Assembly (NCBI RefSeq): GCF_000735135.1
Contig: NZ_JPLZ01000002.1
Location: 474,317 to 538,316, forward strand
DNA: 64,000 nt
Reading direction: 5' to 3'
Source of the DNA: Chryseobacterium sp. FH1
GTDB taxonomy: Bacteria; Bacteroidota; Bacteroidia; Flavobacteriales; Weeksellaceae
The translations under genes and the position numbers were made by a program. The number at the start of each line of letters is the position of its first letter. The stretch's first letter is position 1. This document shows, one piece after another, positions 53,480 through 60,910 of the stretch. Below the pieces are notes generated by a model that was given only the letters and a program-made list of their open reading frames with translations, was not told the DNA's origin and did no database searches.

Positions 53480-53815
53480 ATGGATTATTTAGAGTTTTTC
53501 CCTTTACGGACGGCGGTTCATTACTTTTTACACTTCATTTTTCCCGTCGTGATTGCTTACTTTTTTTTCAGGAAAGATTGGCGAAAAGCTTATCTGATAA
53601 TGTTGGGAACGATGCTTGTGGATGCCGACCATCTTCTCAGTACACCGATTTTTGCACCCGACCGTCTTAGCATCAATTTCCATCTTTTGCATACGTATTG
53701 GGCGATGGGAATTTACGTTTTGCTTTTGTTTTTCAAAGGCGTTCCAAGAATCGTTGGCGTTGGATTACTATTTCATATGTTGACGGATTGGATTGATTTT
53801 CAGTTGATAATGTGA
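53480..53815 (+). CDS. DUF6122-like small membrane protein
   Basis: This 111-residue protein has about four hydrophobic helices with embedded His and Asp residues: HYFLHF near 14-19, DADHLLS near 47-53, HLLHTYW near 68-74, and FHMLTDWID near 98-106. This pattern resembles small membrane metal-dependent hydrolases (the YdjM/DUF457 group); I recall DUF6122 as the name used in flavobacteria. It is 15 bp after the previous gene and convergent with the truncated hemoglobin (3-bp gap). Confidence 0.75.
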   Translation: MDYLEFFPLRTAVHYFLHFIFPVVIAYFFFRKDWRKAYLIMLGTMLVDADHLLSTPIFAPDRLSINFHLLHTYWAMGIYVLLLFFKGVPRIVGVGLLFHMLTDWIDFQLIM

Positions 53816-53818
53816 TGA

Positions 53819-54199
53819 TTAATTTCCCCTCGCGTTCGCCATTTTGTGATTCATAATTCTGGCAATGTTCAGAGCTCTCGCAATTGCCGTTTCGGTATTT
53901 TCGCCTTCGAAATTTTCGTGAATCGTTTCTTCCCAAATCTGCAACCAACGGTTAAAATGTCTTTCTTCCAACGCAGAAACTTCGTTGATTGGAAAATGAA
54001 CCCGCATCGGGTTGCCTTCATAGACTGGATTTCCCAAAAGAATGCTTTCCCAGAAATTGTACATTTTCGGCAGATGTTTACTCAGGTCGATTTTCGCGAT
54101 GTCTGTAAAGAAAAATCCAATCAAATCGTCTTTTATCACTTTGTCGTAGAACTTATTGACCAAAATTTCAATGTCTTCCCGTGTGGCAATATCTTTCAT
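53819..54199 (-). CDS. Group III truncated hemoglobin
   Basis: This 126-residue globin fits the 2-on-2 group III type. It has the N-terminal FYDKVIKDDLIGFFFTDIAK, the KMYNFWESILLG block, PMRVHFPINEV, and the proximal His in LEERHFNRWLQIW. The distal pocket has Phe/Trp residues of this class. Group III members are proposed to act on reactive nitrogen or oxygen species. It is a single gene in a tight convergent arrangement. Confidence 0.92.
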   Translation of the reverse strand: MKDIATREDIEILVNKFYDKVIKDDLIGFFFTDIAKIDLSKHLPKMYNFWESILLGNPVYEGNPMRVHFPINEVSALEERHFNRWLQIWEETIHENFEGENTETAIARALNIARIMNHKMANARGN

Positions 54200-54311
54200 A
54201 TTTGACTTTTTTAGGTTGATGAAATAGCCGTCTAATCCGTGATTAGCAATTTCATTATCACAAAGTTATGGGTTTTCAAAATGCGAAAAATAGGATTAAT
54301 ATCAGTTTTTG

Positions 54312-54319
54312 TATATTTG
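54312..54319 (+). promoter_or_regulatory. Predicted -7 box for the small membrane protein at 54334
   Basis: TATATTTG (54312-54319) is an exact TAnnTTTG match, 14 bp upstream of the ATG at 54334. Its position supports that start rather than the in-frame ATG at 54268. Confidence 0.45.
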
Positions 54320-54333
54320 GTAAAAACAAGATC

Positions 54334-54501
54334 ATGTATGTATTCACATTTTTACCGGCTTTGGTCATTCTTGGTTTTTTGGCATTCACGCTTTACAAGC
54401 ATTTCGTGAAGAAAAATAAGCAAGACCTCAAAGCTTCGTTTCTTGTCGTGTTAGGATTTTCAGTCATTTGGTGCGGATTATATTACTTGGTTTTTTCTTA
54501 A
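54334..54501 (+). CDS. Small two-helix membrane protein
   Basis: This 55-residue protein has two predicted helices (VFTFLPALVILGFLAFTLY and ASFLVVLGFSVIWCGLYYLV) joined by a basic loop KHFVKKNKQDLK. An ATG 66 bp upstream (54268) is in frame, but the -7 box at 54312-54319 lies between the two and the added residues are not membrane-like. No family is recognised. Confidence 0.6.
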   Translation: MYVFTFLPALVILGFLAFTLYKHFVKKNKQDLKASFLVVLGFSVIWCGLYYLVFS

Positions 54502-54522
54502 TAAAACCCTTAGTTTTGCAAA

Positions 54523-55014
54523 ATGGATGTTGATTTCTATAAAAAGCAAGCCCAACTAAAACAAAAAGACCACAGAAAATTTCTGGACGGACTCAAAAAG
54601 AAACCGCCAAAAAATCTGGATTATTTGGTGGTGGAAAAGCACGAGGAAACTTTCCGCGAAATCGATTGCCTTGGTTGCGCCAATTGTTGCAAAACCACAG
54701 GTCCGCTTTACGTAGAAAAAGACATCGAAAGGATTTCCAAACATCTGCGAATGAAGCCTGCAGATTTCGAAGCCAAATTTCTGAGAGTGGATGAAGACCA
54801 AGACAAAGTTTTGCAAAATTTGCCTTGTTTCTTTTTGAATGATGACAACACTTGTTCCATCTACGACGTTCGCCCAAAAGCCTGTCGAGAATATCCGCAC
54901 ACAGACCGAAAAAAGATTTACCAAATCAATAATCTCACGATTCAAAACACTTTGATTTGCCCTGCGACATACGTCTTTGTGGAGAAATTGAAGAAGGTCT
55001 TGGAGAAGAATTAA
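54523..55014 (+). CDS. YkgJ-family cysteine cluster protein
   Basis: This 163-residue soluble protein has a zinc- or iron-type cysteine cluster: C49, C52, C55 and C56 in CLGCANCCKTTG, then PCFFLNDDNTCSIYDVRPKACREYPH, and a last Cys in LICPATY. This is the YkgJ/UPF0153 pattern. The role is uncertain; metal binding is the common expectation. It is 21 bp after the small membrane protein. Confidence 0.9.
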   Translation: MDVDFYKKQAQLKQKDHRKFLDGLKKKPPKNLDYLVVEKHEETFREIDCLGCANCCKTTGPLYVEKDIERISKHLRMKPADFEAKFLRVDEDQDKVLQNLPCFFLNDDNTCSIYDVRPKACREYPHTDRKKIYQINNLTIQNTLICPATYVFVEKLKKVLEKN

Positions 55015-55065
55015 AATTTCTTAAATAAGTTAAAGTTTGATATTTTTTTCATTTTCACAGTTTGT

Positions 55066-55112
55066 GGTTTGATATTTGGCATTGATTATCAAATCATTAA
55101 AAATAAAGTATT
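55066..55112 (+). promoter_or_regulatory. Duplicated upstream block, copy 1
   Basis: This segment, starting GGTTTGATATTTGGC and containing TCAAATCATTAAAA, precedes the start codon of the repeat protein at 55113. It is nearly repeated before the paralogue at 55693 (55647-55692). It probably holds the promoter and leader, though no exact TAnnTTTG box is present. Confidence 0.55.
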
Positions 55113-55538
55113 ATGAAAAAGTTAATCACAGCAACAGCCTTTATAATGTTTGGGACAATGTTTATCTCCGCTCAAACCACTCAGAAAAGCGATAAGAAAG
55201 TAAGAATGGCAGAAAAACCGGCCAGCAGTACAGAAATGAAATTGGAAACCCAAGTTCAGCCCAATGGAATGAACAGAACGGTGGACACAGCGACAATGAA
55301 CAACAGGTCGAAAATGCAGACCAATCCAAACAGACTGCAACAAAATCAAACAACGCCAAACAATGGAACTTTACAAAATCCAAGTACAACGTTGCCAAAC
55401 AATGGGACTCTACAAAATCCTAATACAACCTTACCAAATAACGGAACTTTGCAAAATCCAGGCACAACGACTCCTAACAATTCTACCAATCCACAACAGC
55501 CATTGAGTCCAACAAACCCAATGACTCCAAGTAGATAA
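55113..55538 (+). CDS. Exported low-complexity protein with 13-residue repeats
   Basis: This 141-residue protein has a signal peptide (MKKLITATAFIMFGTMFISA), a Lys/Thr/Asn-rich mature part and three tandem 13-residue repeats of PNNGTLQNPxTTL followed by a Pro-rich end. It is expected to be disordered. Its signal peptide, upstream block and terminator resemble those of the 97-residue protein that follows, so the two units arose by duplication and the repeats expanded in this copy. Function unknown. Confidence 0.75.
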   Translation: MKKLITATAFIMFGTMFISAQTTQKSDKKVRMAEKPASSTEMKLETQVQPNGMNRTVDTATMNNRSKMQTNPNRLQQNQTTPNNGTLQNPSTTLPNNGTLQNPNTTLPNNGTLQNPGTTTPNNSTNPQQPLSPTNPMTPSR

Positions 55539-55558
55539 TCTTAGGTAAGTTCAAAAAT

Positions 55559-55588
55559 AAAACCAGTGCAATTCGCTCTGGTTTTTTT
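55559..55588 (+). terminator. Intrinsic terminator after the repeat protein
   Basis: The stem AAACCAG/CTGGTTT (55560-55566 with 55578-55584, inner GC pairs) is followed by T to 55588. It resembles the terminator of the paralogue at 55986-56016. Confidence 0.85.
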
Positions 55589-55646
55589 ATTTGGTGATTT
55601 CAGGTTTTGTCATTTTTAATTGTTCAAATCTTACTTCATATAATTT

Positions 55647-55692
55647 GGTTTGATATTTGGCTTGACTAATCAAATCATTAAAATAAATCATT
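55647..55692 (+). promoter_or_regulatory. Duplicated upstream block, copy 2
   Basis: Near-copy of the segment at 55066-55112: both begin GGTTTGATATTTGGC and share TCAAATCATTAAAA before the start codon. The core is TTGACTAATCAA here and TTGATTATCAA in copy 1, both inverted repeats of TTGA. Confidence 0.55.
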
Positions 55693-55986
55693 ATGAAAAA
55701 GATAATAACAACCGCAACATTTCTCGTTTTTGGAACGATGTTGACGATGGCGCAAACTACAAAGAAGAAAGAAACAAAATCGACCACAACAAGAACAGAA
55801 ATGAGAGCGAAATCAACAGCTCAGCAAAACAATACACCCAAAATGGTAGATACCACAAATCTTGAGCAAAGACAAAAGGAAGCGGACGGAAAAATAATCA
55901 GACCTGATGGACCACACGGAGATGGCTTGACAGACGAAGCTACAAAACCTTCTCAAATACATCCACGACCAGGACAAACGGAATAA
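55693..55986 (+). CDS. Exported low-complexity protein, paralogue of the preceding gene
   Basis: This 97-residue protein has a signal peptide (MKKIITTATFLVFGTMLTMA) matching that of the 141-residue neighbour (KLITATAFIMFGTMFISA). The mature part is Lys/Thr/Gln-rich, then acidic, and ends PSQIHPRPGQTE. It lacks the 13-residue repeats. The shared upstream block and terminator support a tandem duplication of one transcription unit. Function unknown. Confidence 0.75.
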   Translation: MKKIITTATFLVFGTMLTMAQTTKKKETKSTTTRTEMRAKSTAQQNNTPKMVDTTNLEQRQKEADGKIIRPDGPHGDGLTDEATKPSQIHPRPGQTE

Positions 55987-56016
55987 AAAAACCAGAGCAA
56001 ATCGCTCTGGTTTTTG
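55986..56016. terminator. Bidirectional terminator
   Basis: The 12-bp stem AAAAACCAGAGC/GCTCTGGTTTTT (55987-55998 with 56004-56015) has the loop AAATC. It serves the small secreted protein on the plus strand and hemE on the minus strand. Confidence 0.9.
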
Positions 56017-56017
56017 T

Positions 56018-57043
56018 TTATGCTTTCCAATCTACAACAGCCTTTATAAAAGCTTCCGCATTTTCAACCGGAATATTGGGCAAAATCCCGTGTCCGAGAT
56101 TCACAATGTATTTATCTTTTCCAAAACGGTCAATCATCTCGTGAACCATTTTCCGAATCGTCGCCGGCGTAGAGTGCAATCTCGATGGGTCAAAATTCCC
56201 CTGCAGCGTTACGGAATTATTCGTGAATTGTCTCGCCAGTTCCGGCGTAATCGTCCAGTCAACACCCAAAGCAGACGCTTTTGATTTGGTCATATCTTCC
56301 AATGCAAACCAACAGCCTTTCCCGAAAACCACAACGTGCGTCAACGGTGCCAAAGCTTCCACGATTTGATTGATATATTGCCAAGAAAACTCCTGATAAT
56401 CAGTCGGCGAAAGCATTCCGCCCCAACTGTCGAAAACCTGAACCGCAGAAACACCTTTCTCCACTTTTCGTTTCAGATAAGCAATCGTAGTGTCCGTGAT
56501 TTTTTGCAATAATTTGTGCGCCGCTTCCGGTTGCAAGAAGCAAAATGACTTCGCAATATTGAAATCCTTAGAACCTCTTCCCTCGATGCAATAACAGAAA
56601 ATCGTCCAAGGCGAACCAGCAAATCCAATCAACGGAATCTCACTGTCCAGCTTTTCCAACGTCATTTCTATCGCATCGAAAACATAACCCAAAGTTTCAT
56701 TTACATTCGGAACTACCACATCGTCAACTTGTTGAGTCGTTCTGATAGGTTCGTCCAACCAAGGTCCAACAGATTCCTTCATTTTGAAATCGATGCCCAT
56801 CGCTTGCGGAACTACCAAAATGTCTGAGAACAAAATCGCCGCGTCCAAAGGAAATCTTCTAATCGGCTGAACCGTAATTTCTGAGGCCAATTCCGGCGTT
56901 TGACATCTTGTGAAAAAGTCATATTTGTCGCGCAACGCAATGAATTCCGGTAAGTATCTTCCGGCTTGTCTCATCATCCACACAGGCGGTCTTTCCACGG
57001 TTTCGCCTCGCAAGGCCTTCAAGTATAGGTCGTTCTTTATCAT
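56018..57043 (-). CDS. hemE: Uroporphyrinogen decarboxylase
   Basis: This 341-residue TIM-barrel enzyme decarboxylates uroporphyrinogen III to coproporphyrinogen III. The N-terminal signature [17 protein letters not shown] is near residues 18-34, followed by [16 protein letters not shown], a catalytic Asp in that block, and [19 protein letters not shown] near 140-158. [18 protein letters not shown] near 318 is the C-terminal block. It belongs with hemA, hemC and hemD upstream on the same strand but is separated from hemD by 611 bp of repeats. Copy B of the structured repeat ends 17 bp before its ATG. Confidence 0.96.
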   Translation of the reverse strand: MIKNDLYLKALRGETVERPPVWMMRQAGRYLPEFIALRDKYDFFTRCQTPELASEITVQPIRRFPLDAAILFSDILVVPQAMGIDFKMKESVGPWLDEPIRTTQQVDDVVVPNVNETLGYVFDAIEMTLEKLDSEIPLIGFAGSPWTIFCYCIEGRGSKDFNIAKSFCFLQPEAAHKLLQKITDTTIAYLKRKVEKGVSAVQVFDSWGGMLSPTDYQEFSWQYINQIVEALAPLTHVVVFGKGCWFALEDMTKSKASALGVDWTITPELARQFTNNSVTLQGNFDPSRLHSTPATIRKMVHEMIDRFGKDKYIVNLGHGILPNIPVENAEAFIKAVVDWKA

Positions 57044-57059
57044 TTTCTTAAATTATTTT

Positions 57060-57163
57060 TGGGCGCCTTTTTCCGCCTTCCACTCCCGCTTTTTTCTTTT
57101 TGTTGCCCGAGCTTGGTCCAATGCAAAAAAAAGAAAAAGAGCTCCGTTCAAGTCGGGGCGCGC
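57060..57163 (-). repeat. Structured intergenic repeat, copy B, upstream of hemE
   Basis: This 104-bp relative of 19800-19886 has the same fold. The basal stem is GCGCC (57063-57067) with GGCGC (57157-57161), the middle stem CCGCCTT with AAGTCGG, then AC with GT (GT with AC in copy A). The apical stem is longer, with a C inserted in the T run of one arm and a matching G in the A run of the other. Strand is given as the direction of hemE. Confidence 0.8.
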
Positions 57164-57263
57164 TTCGCAAAGTTTCAACTTTAGTCTTCCAAATCAGATT
57201 TCCCGGCAGTTGAACTTTCCTTAGAAATCAGTTTTAAATTATTTATTTTTTTTGAACTGTTGT

Positions 57264-57321
57264 AAAATATGCAACAGTTAAAAACTTCTTCAATTCAAGT
57301 TATTGCAAAATATGCAACAGC
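57264..57321. repeat. Short direct repeat AAAATATGCAACAG
   Basis: Two exact 14-bp copies (57264-57277 and 57308-57321) are 44 bp apart start to start. The first also forms a CTGTTG/CAACAG inverted repeat. They lie just left of the 152-bp inverted-repeat element. Confidence 0.75.
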
Positions 57322-57324
57322 TTA

Positions 57325-57476
57325 GAGCCTGTTTAAAAATGATTAAAAAATAGAATTTTCAAAGCATTTTTCTTTTCCCCAACCCTAAAGGGTGGAAAAA
57401 CGCCTTGAAAATTTCATCAAAATTACTCCCTTTAGGGTCGGGGAAAATAATTTTGATGAAATTTAAACAGGCTCTT
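57325..57476. mobile_element. MITE-like element with 14-bp terminal inverted repeats
   Basis: The ends AGAGCCTGTTTAAA (57325-57338) and its complement (57463-57476) are perfect inverted repeats. Inside, TTTTCCCCAACCCTAAAGGG (57374-57393) pairs with 57429-57448 with one mismatch, so the element is a long imperfect palindrome. A second internal pair, AAATTTCATCAAAATTA with its complement, overlaps the right end. It has no coding capacity. A clear target-site duplication was not found. Confidence 0.65.
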
Positions 57477-57504
57477 ATAATGCACTATCAATTATCAATT
57501 GCGT

Positions 57505-57618
57505 CGGGCTTTAGCCCGATGTCGAAAATTGACAGCTATTGGGCTTTAGCCAAAATTTAAAATAGGTTTTGGCTAAAGCCATTTTTATTCTAACCTTTTT
57601 AAAAACGGGCTAAAGCCC
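57505..57618. repeat. Cluster of four GGCTTTAGCC-type palindromes
   Basis: TCGGGCTTTAGCCCGA (57505-57520), TGGGCTTTAGCCA (from 57541), TGGCTAAAGCCA (57571-57582) and GGGCTAAAGCCC (57607-57618) share a GGCTTTAGCC or GGCTAAAGCC core with changing flanks. Each can form a short hairpin. Similar palindromes recur in intergenic DNA of many flavobacteria, to my knowledge. Confidence 0.8.
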
Positions 57619-57654
57619 ATTCCTATTGATTTTTTTAAAATAATTATTACAAGC

Positions 57655-58332
57655 TTAGATTGTTAGATTTAGAGAAATCAAATTCAACAAATCGGCTAAC
57701 GTATTTTTATGACTTGTAATTATTTTATTTTCAGTCAGTTTCTTCAATTCTGAACTCGTCGTTTTTCCAATCGAAAAAATTTTCAAATCCTCCAAACCGT
57801 TGAACTTCGCAAAACTACGAACTCCACTCGGACTGAAGAAAACCACAGCCTGATATTTCTCATTGATTTTCGGAAACAGCAATTCGGTCTTATAAACAGG
57901 GATTTTCTTGTAAGAAATATTTTGCAACGGCAATTTCTCATCCAAAACATCCAAAGCCAAATCACCACAAAAATGCAAAAACTTCTCGTTCACAGAATTT
58001 TCTGTAATAAACTGTGACAATTCACTCGCATTCTTACAAAGTTTGAAAGTCCCAAAATTATGTTTCCTCAATTCCTTTTTCGTCTGCGAACCAACGGCGT
58101 AGATTTTATTATAATTCTTCTCAGCAAAATTTTCATTCGCATCAAAACCATTTTCAAAGAAGGCTTTCACACCATTTACACTCGTGAAAATCAAGGAATT
58201 ATTCTTCAAACCGAAAGTTTTCGTTTTAATGAATTCCGTTTTGATGACCTCCATAAAATCGACCGACATTTTCGTTCCCAATTTCTCAGCAACTTCTTTT
58301 CTGTCCAGTGATTTTGTAAAAAGGATTTTCAT
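57655..58332 (-). CDS. hemD: Uroporphyrinogen-III synthase
   Basis: This 225-residue protein fits HemD, a poorly conserved two-domain enzyme that closes and inverts ring D of hydroxymethylbilane. Evidence is the pattern LIFTSVNGVKAFFENG near residues 48-63, IYAVGSQTKKELRKH near 81-95, AVVFFSPSGVRSFAKF near 159-174, IFSIGKTTSSELKKL, and its place after hemC. The length is slightly short of typical. It is separated from hemC by a 112-bp palindromic repeat element and from hemE by 611 bp of repeats. Confidence 0.88.
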   Translation of the reverse strand: MKILFTKSLDRKEVAEKLGTKMSVDFMEVIKTEFIKTKTFGLKNNSLIFTSVNGVKAFFENGFDANENFAEKNYNKIYAVGSQTKKELRKHNFGTFKLCKNASELSQFITENSVNEKFLHFCGDLALDVLDEKLPLQNISYKKIPVYKTELLFPKINEKYQAVVFFSPSGVRSFAKFNGLEDLKIFSIGKTTSSELKKLTENKIITSHKNTLADLLNLISLNLTI

Positions 58333-58340
58333 ATGGTTTT

Positions 58341-58452
58341 TTAACGCAAAGGCGCAAAAAATTAGTAATTGTTATTTATATAGAAGTCGCAAATTTTCAA
58401 CTTGGCGACTTTGAACATTTCAAATGAACAATTAGTTGCGCCTTTGCGTTAA
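58341..58452. mobile_element. Palindromic repeat element between hemC and hemD
   Basis: The ends TTAACGCAAAGGCGCAA (58341-58357) and its perfect complement (58436-58452) form 17-bp inverted repeats. Further pairs lie inside: TAATTGTT (58366-58373) with AACAATTA (58427-58434), and AGTCGC (58385-58390) with GCGACT (58405-58410). The whole can fold into one hairpin. It has no coding capacity and lies within the hem operon. Confidence 0.7.
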
Positions 58453-58457
58453 ATCTG

Positions 58458-59366
58458 CTACAAACTTTTTCTAATCTCGTCCATCAATTCCTTCCCGCCA
58501 TTTTCCAAAACCTTCAAAGCCAATTTCGCTCCAAAATTCTCAGAATCATTCCAGTCAAAAATCTCATCCGTTTCGATGCAATCTTTTCCATCAAGCGAAC
58601 AAAGTCTTCCAACAAAACGGATTTGATTGCCTATCAATTCAGCTTTCGCACCAATCGGAGCTGTACATCCGCCTTCCAAAGTTTTCAGGAATTCTCTTTC
58701 TATCGTAATGCAAATCTCAGTTTCCTTATGAGAAATCGATTTCAAAATAGCGCTCAATTCTGGATTGTCAATCTTGCTCGCAATTGCAACCACACCTTGC
58801 GATGGCGCTTGTAACAAAAATGGGATTTGTTCATATTCCACATCCAGATTCATTCTTTTGATTCCGGCTAATGAAAAAATCGTCGCATCAGCAACGCCGT
58901 CATCCAGTTTTTTCAATCGAGTTTGAACATTTCCACGGATGTCGGTAAATTCAGTTTCCGGAAATTCCTTCAACCAAAAAGCGCGTCTTCTTAAACTACT
59001 GGTTGCAATTTTCAAAGTATTCAAATCCAAAGCTTCCGCATCTTTATTTCTCACCAAAACATCTTCCGGAAAATCTCTTTCCAAAACCGCAGAAATCTGA
59101 ACATTTTCGGGTAAAAGCGTTGGAACATCCTTCAAAGAATGAACGGCAATATCAATCTCGTTATTAAGCAAAGCAATGTCCAAATCTTTCGTGAAAATTC
59201 CTGTGATTCCCAGTGCGTAAAGAGGTTGGTTCAGGTTTTTGTCGCCGGAACTGATGATTGGAACGATTTCAGTTTGTAATCCAAGATTCTGAAGTTTAGC
59301 TTCAACTTCGTGAGCCTGCCAAAGTGCGAGCGGACTATTTCTGGTTCCTATTCTTATGGTTTTCAT
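58458..59366 (-). CDS. hemC: Hydroxymethylbilane synthase (porphobilinogen deaminase)
   Basis: This 302-residue enzyme joins four porphobilinogens. It shows IGTRNSPLALWQAHEVEAKL at the start, a catalytic Asp in HSLKDVPTLLPENV near residue 80, arginines in IATSSLRRRAFWLK, and the dipyrromethane-cofactor cysteine in LEGGCTAPIGA near residue 235. Gene order hemA-hemC-hemD is standard. The hemA stop is 4 bp upstream, so they are co-transcribed. Confidence 0.96.
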   Translation of the reverse strand: MKTIRIGTRNSPLALWQAHEVEAKLQNLGLQTEIVPIISSGDKNLNQPLYALGITGIFTKDLDIALLNNEIDIAVHSLKDVPTLLPENVQISAVLERDFPEDVLVRNKDAEALDLNTLKIATSSLRRRAFWLKEFPETEFTDIRGNVQTRLKKLDDGVADATIFSLAGIKRMNLDVEYEQIPFLLQAPSQGVVAIASKIDNPELSAILKSISHKETEICITIEREFLKTLEGGCTAPIGAKAELIGNQIRFVGRLCSLDGKDCIETDEIFDWNDSENFGAKLALKVLENGGKELMDEIRKSL

Positions 59367-59370
59367 TGTC

Positions 59371-60624
59371 TTACTGTTTGTGGATGTCGAGGATTTCTTC
59401 CATCAATTTTGTGATTTCGTCGGCGCGGGAAGGATTTTCCATAATATATTTCGCAAATCGATTCGTGATTTTCTGAACCAGATTGTTGGACAGTTCCATA
59501 TCCTCGATTTTGGCGTAATGGAATTTCTTATGAATATTATGCATTTCGTTTTCCTCGATTTTCTTCAAAGAATTTTTGAAATGGTTGATTTGAGGTGCGA
59601 GCTTTCTTTTCTTTTCCCAATCTGCAAATTCCTTCGCCATTTCTTTGATGATGCCTTCCGCTTTCGGGATTTCCTTCTTGCGTTGTTCCATCGTTTCCTG
59701 AATGGTTTGCGAAAGTTGGTCCACGTCTATCAAAGTGACGTTTTCCAATTTCCCGATTTCCTTCTGAACGTTATTTGGCATAGAAAGGTCGATGACAACC
59801 ATTTCCTTATTTTTAGGGAAATTAGTTTCATCAATAATATATTTCTGAGCGCCGGTTGCAACGATTAGAACATCAGTCTGTTTCAATTCCTCTGGGAACG
59901 TGTCAAAATCGATTTGAGGAATGTTGTATTTGTCAGCAATTTTCTCAGCTTTTTCGAAAGAGCGGTTGGCGATTTTTATTTTAGGCTGATAAATGTGTTT
60001 TACAAGATTTTCAATCGTGTTCTGACCAATTTCTCCAACGCCGAGAAGCAGAATATTCTTCTCGTGAATATGTTTTGTATTTTTTAAAATATAATGAACC
60101 GCCGCGTAAGAAACTGAGGCCGAACCTGTGCTGATTCCCGTTTCGTTCTTGATTCTCTTCGAAATTTGAATCGAGGAATTAATTGCGCGTTCCAAATAGG
60201 GATTAGAAAAATCCTTATACTTTTTGAATCGATGATAAGCATTCTTGATTTGAGACACAATCTCGAAATCACCAATGATTTGGCTTTCCAAACCAGCTGC
60301 GACGCGGAAAAGATGAAACAGTGCATCTTCTCTTTGAAGGACATTCACATAGTTCAAAAACTCGGAAAGAGAAACGCCGACTGTGTTGCAATAGAGTTCT
60401 GCAATGTGAAGATAATTCTTTGTAGTAGAGTAGATTTCGGTCCTGTTGCAAGTCGAAACAACGAACGCGTCACCGTAATCCTGCTCGTGGATTTGATTCA
60501 CAAAAGCTTTGATATGGTCATCAAAAAACGCAAATCGTCCCCGTGTTTCTGCATCGGCTTTTTCATAACTGATGCTGAGAACGGCGAAATCTGATGTCTG
60601 GTGAAATTTATTTTTTGTGCTCAT
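59371..60624 (-). CDS. hemA: Glutamyl-tRNA reductase
   Basis: This 417-residue enzyme reduces glutamyl-tRNA(Glu) to glutamate-1-semialdehyde, the first step of C5 heme synthesis. The catalytic cysteine is C59 in FVVSTCNRTEIYS. The NADPH-binding LLGVGEIGQNTIENL is near residues 190-204, and a C-terminal dimerisation helix follows. It leads the minus-strand hem operon, with a -7 box 11 bp from the start codon. Confidence 0.96.
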   Translation of the reverse strand: MSTKNKFHQTSDFAVLSISYEKADAETRGRFAFFDDHIKAFVNQIHEQDYGDAFVVSTCNRTEIYSTTKNYLHIAELYCNTVGVSLSEFLNYVNVLQREDALFHLFRVAAGLESQIIGDFEIVSQIKNAYHRFKKYKDFSNPYLERAINSSIQISKRIKNETGISTGSASVSYAAVHYILKNTKHIHEKNILLLGVGEIGQNTIENLVKHIYQPKIKIANRSFEKAEKIADKYNIPQIDFDTFPEELKQTDVLIVATGAQKYIIDETNFPKNKEMVVIDLSMPNNVQKEIGKLENVTLIDVDQLSQTIQETMEQRKKEIPKAEGIIKEMAKEFADWEKKRKLAPQINHFKNSLKKIEENEMHNIHKKFHYAKIEDMELSNNLVQKITNRFAKYIMENPSRADEITKLMEEILDIHKQ

Positions 60625-60634
60625 TTTCAGCTTG

Positions 60635-60642
60635 CAAATTTA
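60635..60642 (-). promoter_or_regulatory. Predicted -7 box of the hemA operon
   Basis: The minus strand reads TAAATTTG, an exact TAnnTTTG match. It is close to the ATG at 60624, which would give a very short leader. No properly spaced -33 box is seen. Confidence 0.35.
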
Positions 60643-60877
60643 CAATATTTAATACAAAGACTCTTTCCGAATATCATATTGACGAATTGATAAAATCTAT
60701 ATCATTTGATAAAATTATTTGAATAATAATAATGGATCTATGGATTTGATGAGAGAGTAATAATTTTTGATTTTGCGATTGATATTCAGATTTCTGTGGA
60801 AAGAAAAATTATTGAAATTTTAAGGAAATTTTAACCAAATTATTTTCAATTCAAGATAGAGAATGCTTCTAAATTTA

Positions 60878-60885
60878 TATCTTTG
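60878..60885 (+). promoter_or_regulatory. Predicted -7 box of the mre operon
   Basis: TATCTTTG (60878-60885) is an exact TAnnTTTG match, 25 bp upstream of the mreB ATG. A -33 box is not evident. Confidence 0.45.
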
Positions 60886-60910
60886 TAAACTTAATAATTA
60901 TTGAAGAAAA

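Larger units (their letters stand above)
57044..57654. other. Gene-free 611-bp stretch holding four repeat types
   Basis: No coding sequence is supported here. From left to right it holds the structured repeat copy B (57060-57163), two imperfect copies of AAAATATGCAACAG (57264-57277 and 57308-57321), a 152-bp inverted-repeat element (57325-57476) and a cluster of GGCTTTAGCC palindromes (57505-57618). It separates hemE from hemD. Confidence 0.85.

Noticed and set aside
54268-54333. Longer start for the small membrane protein
   Set aside because: An exact -7 box at 54312-54319 lies downstream of this ATG, and the added residues are not membrane-like.
55340-55500. Regularly spaced repeats that could suggest a CRISPR array
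   Set aside because: The period is 39 bp, in frame, and encodes PNNGTLQNPxTTL repeats in a secreted protein. There are no unique spacers and no cas genes.
57505-57618. GGCTTTAGCC palindromes as a CRISPR array
   Set aside because: Units are irregularly spaced, palindromic and variable in the flanks; there are no equal-length spacers or cas genes.
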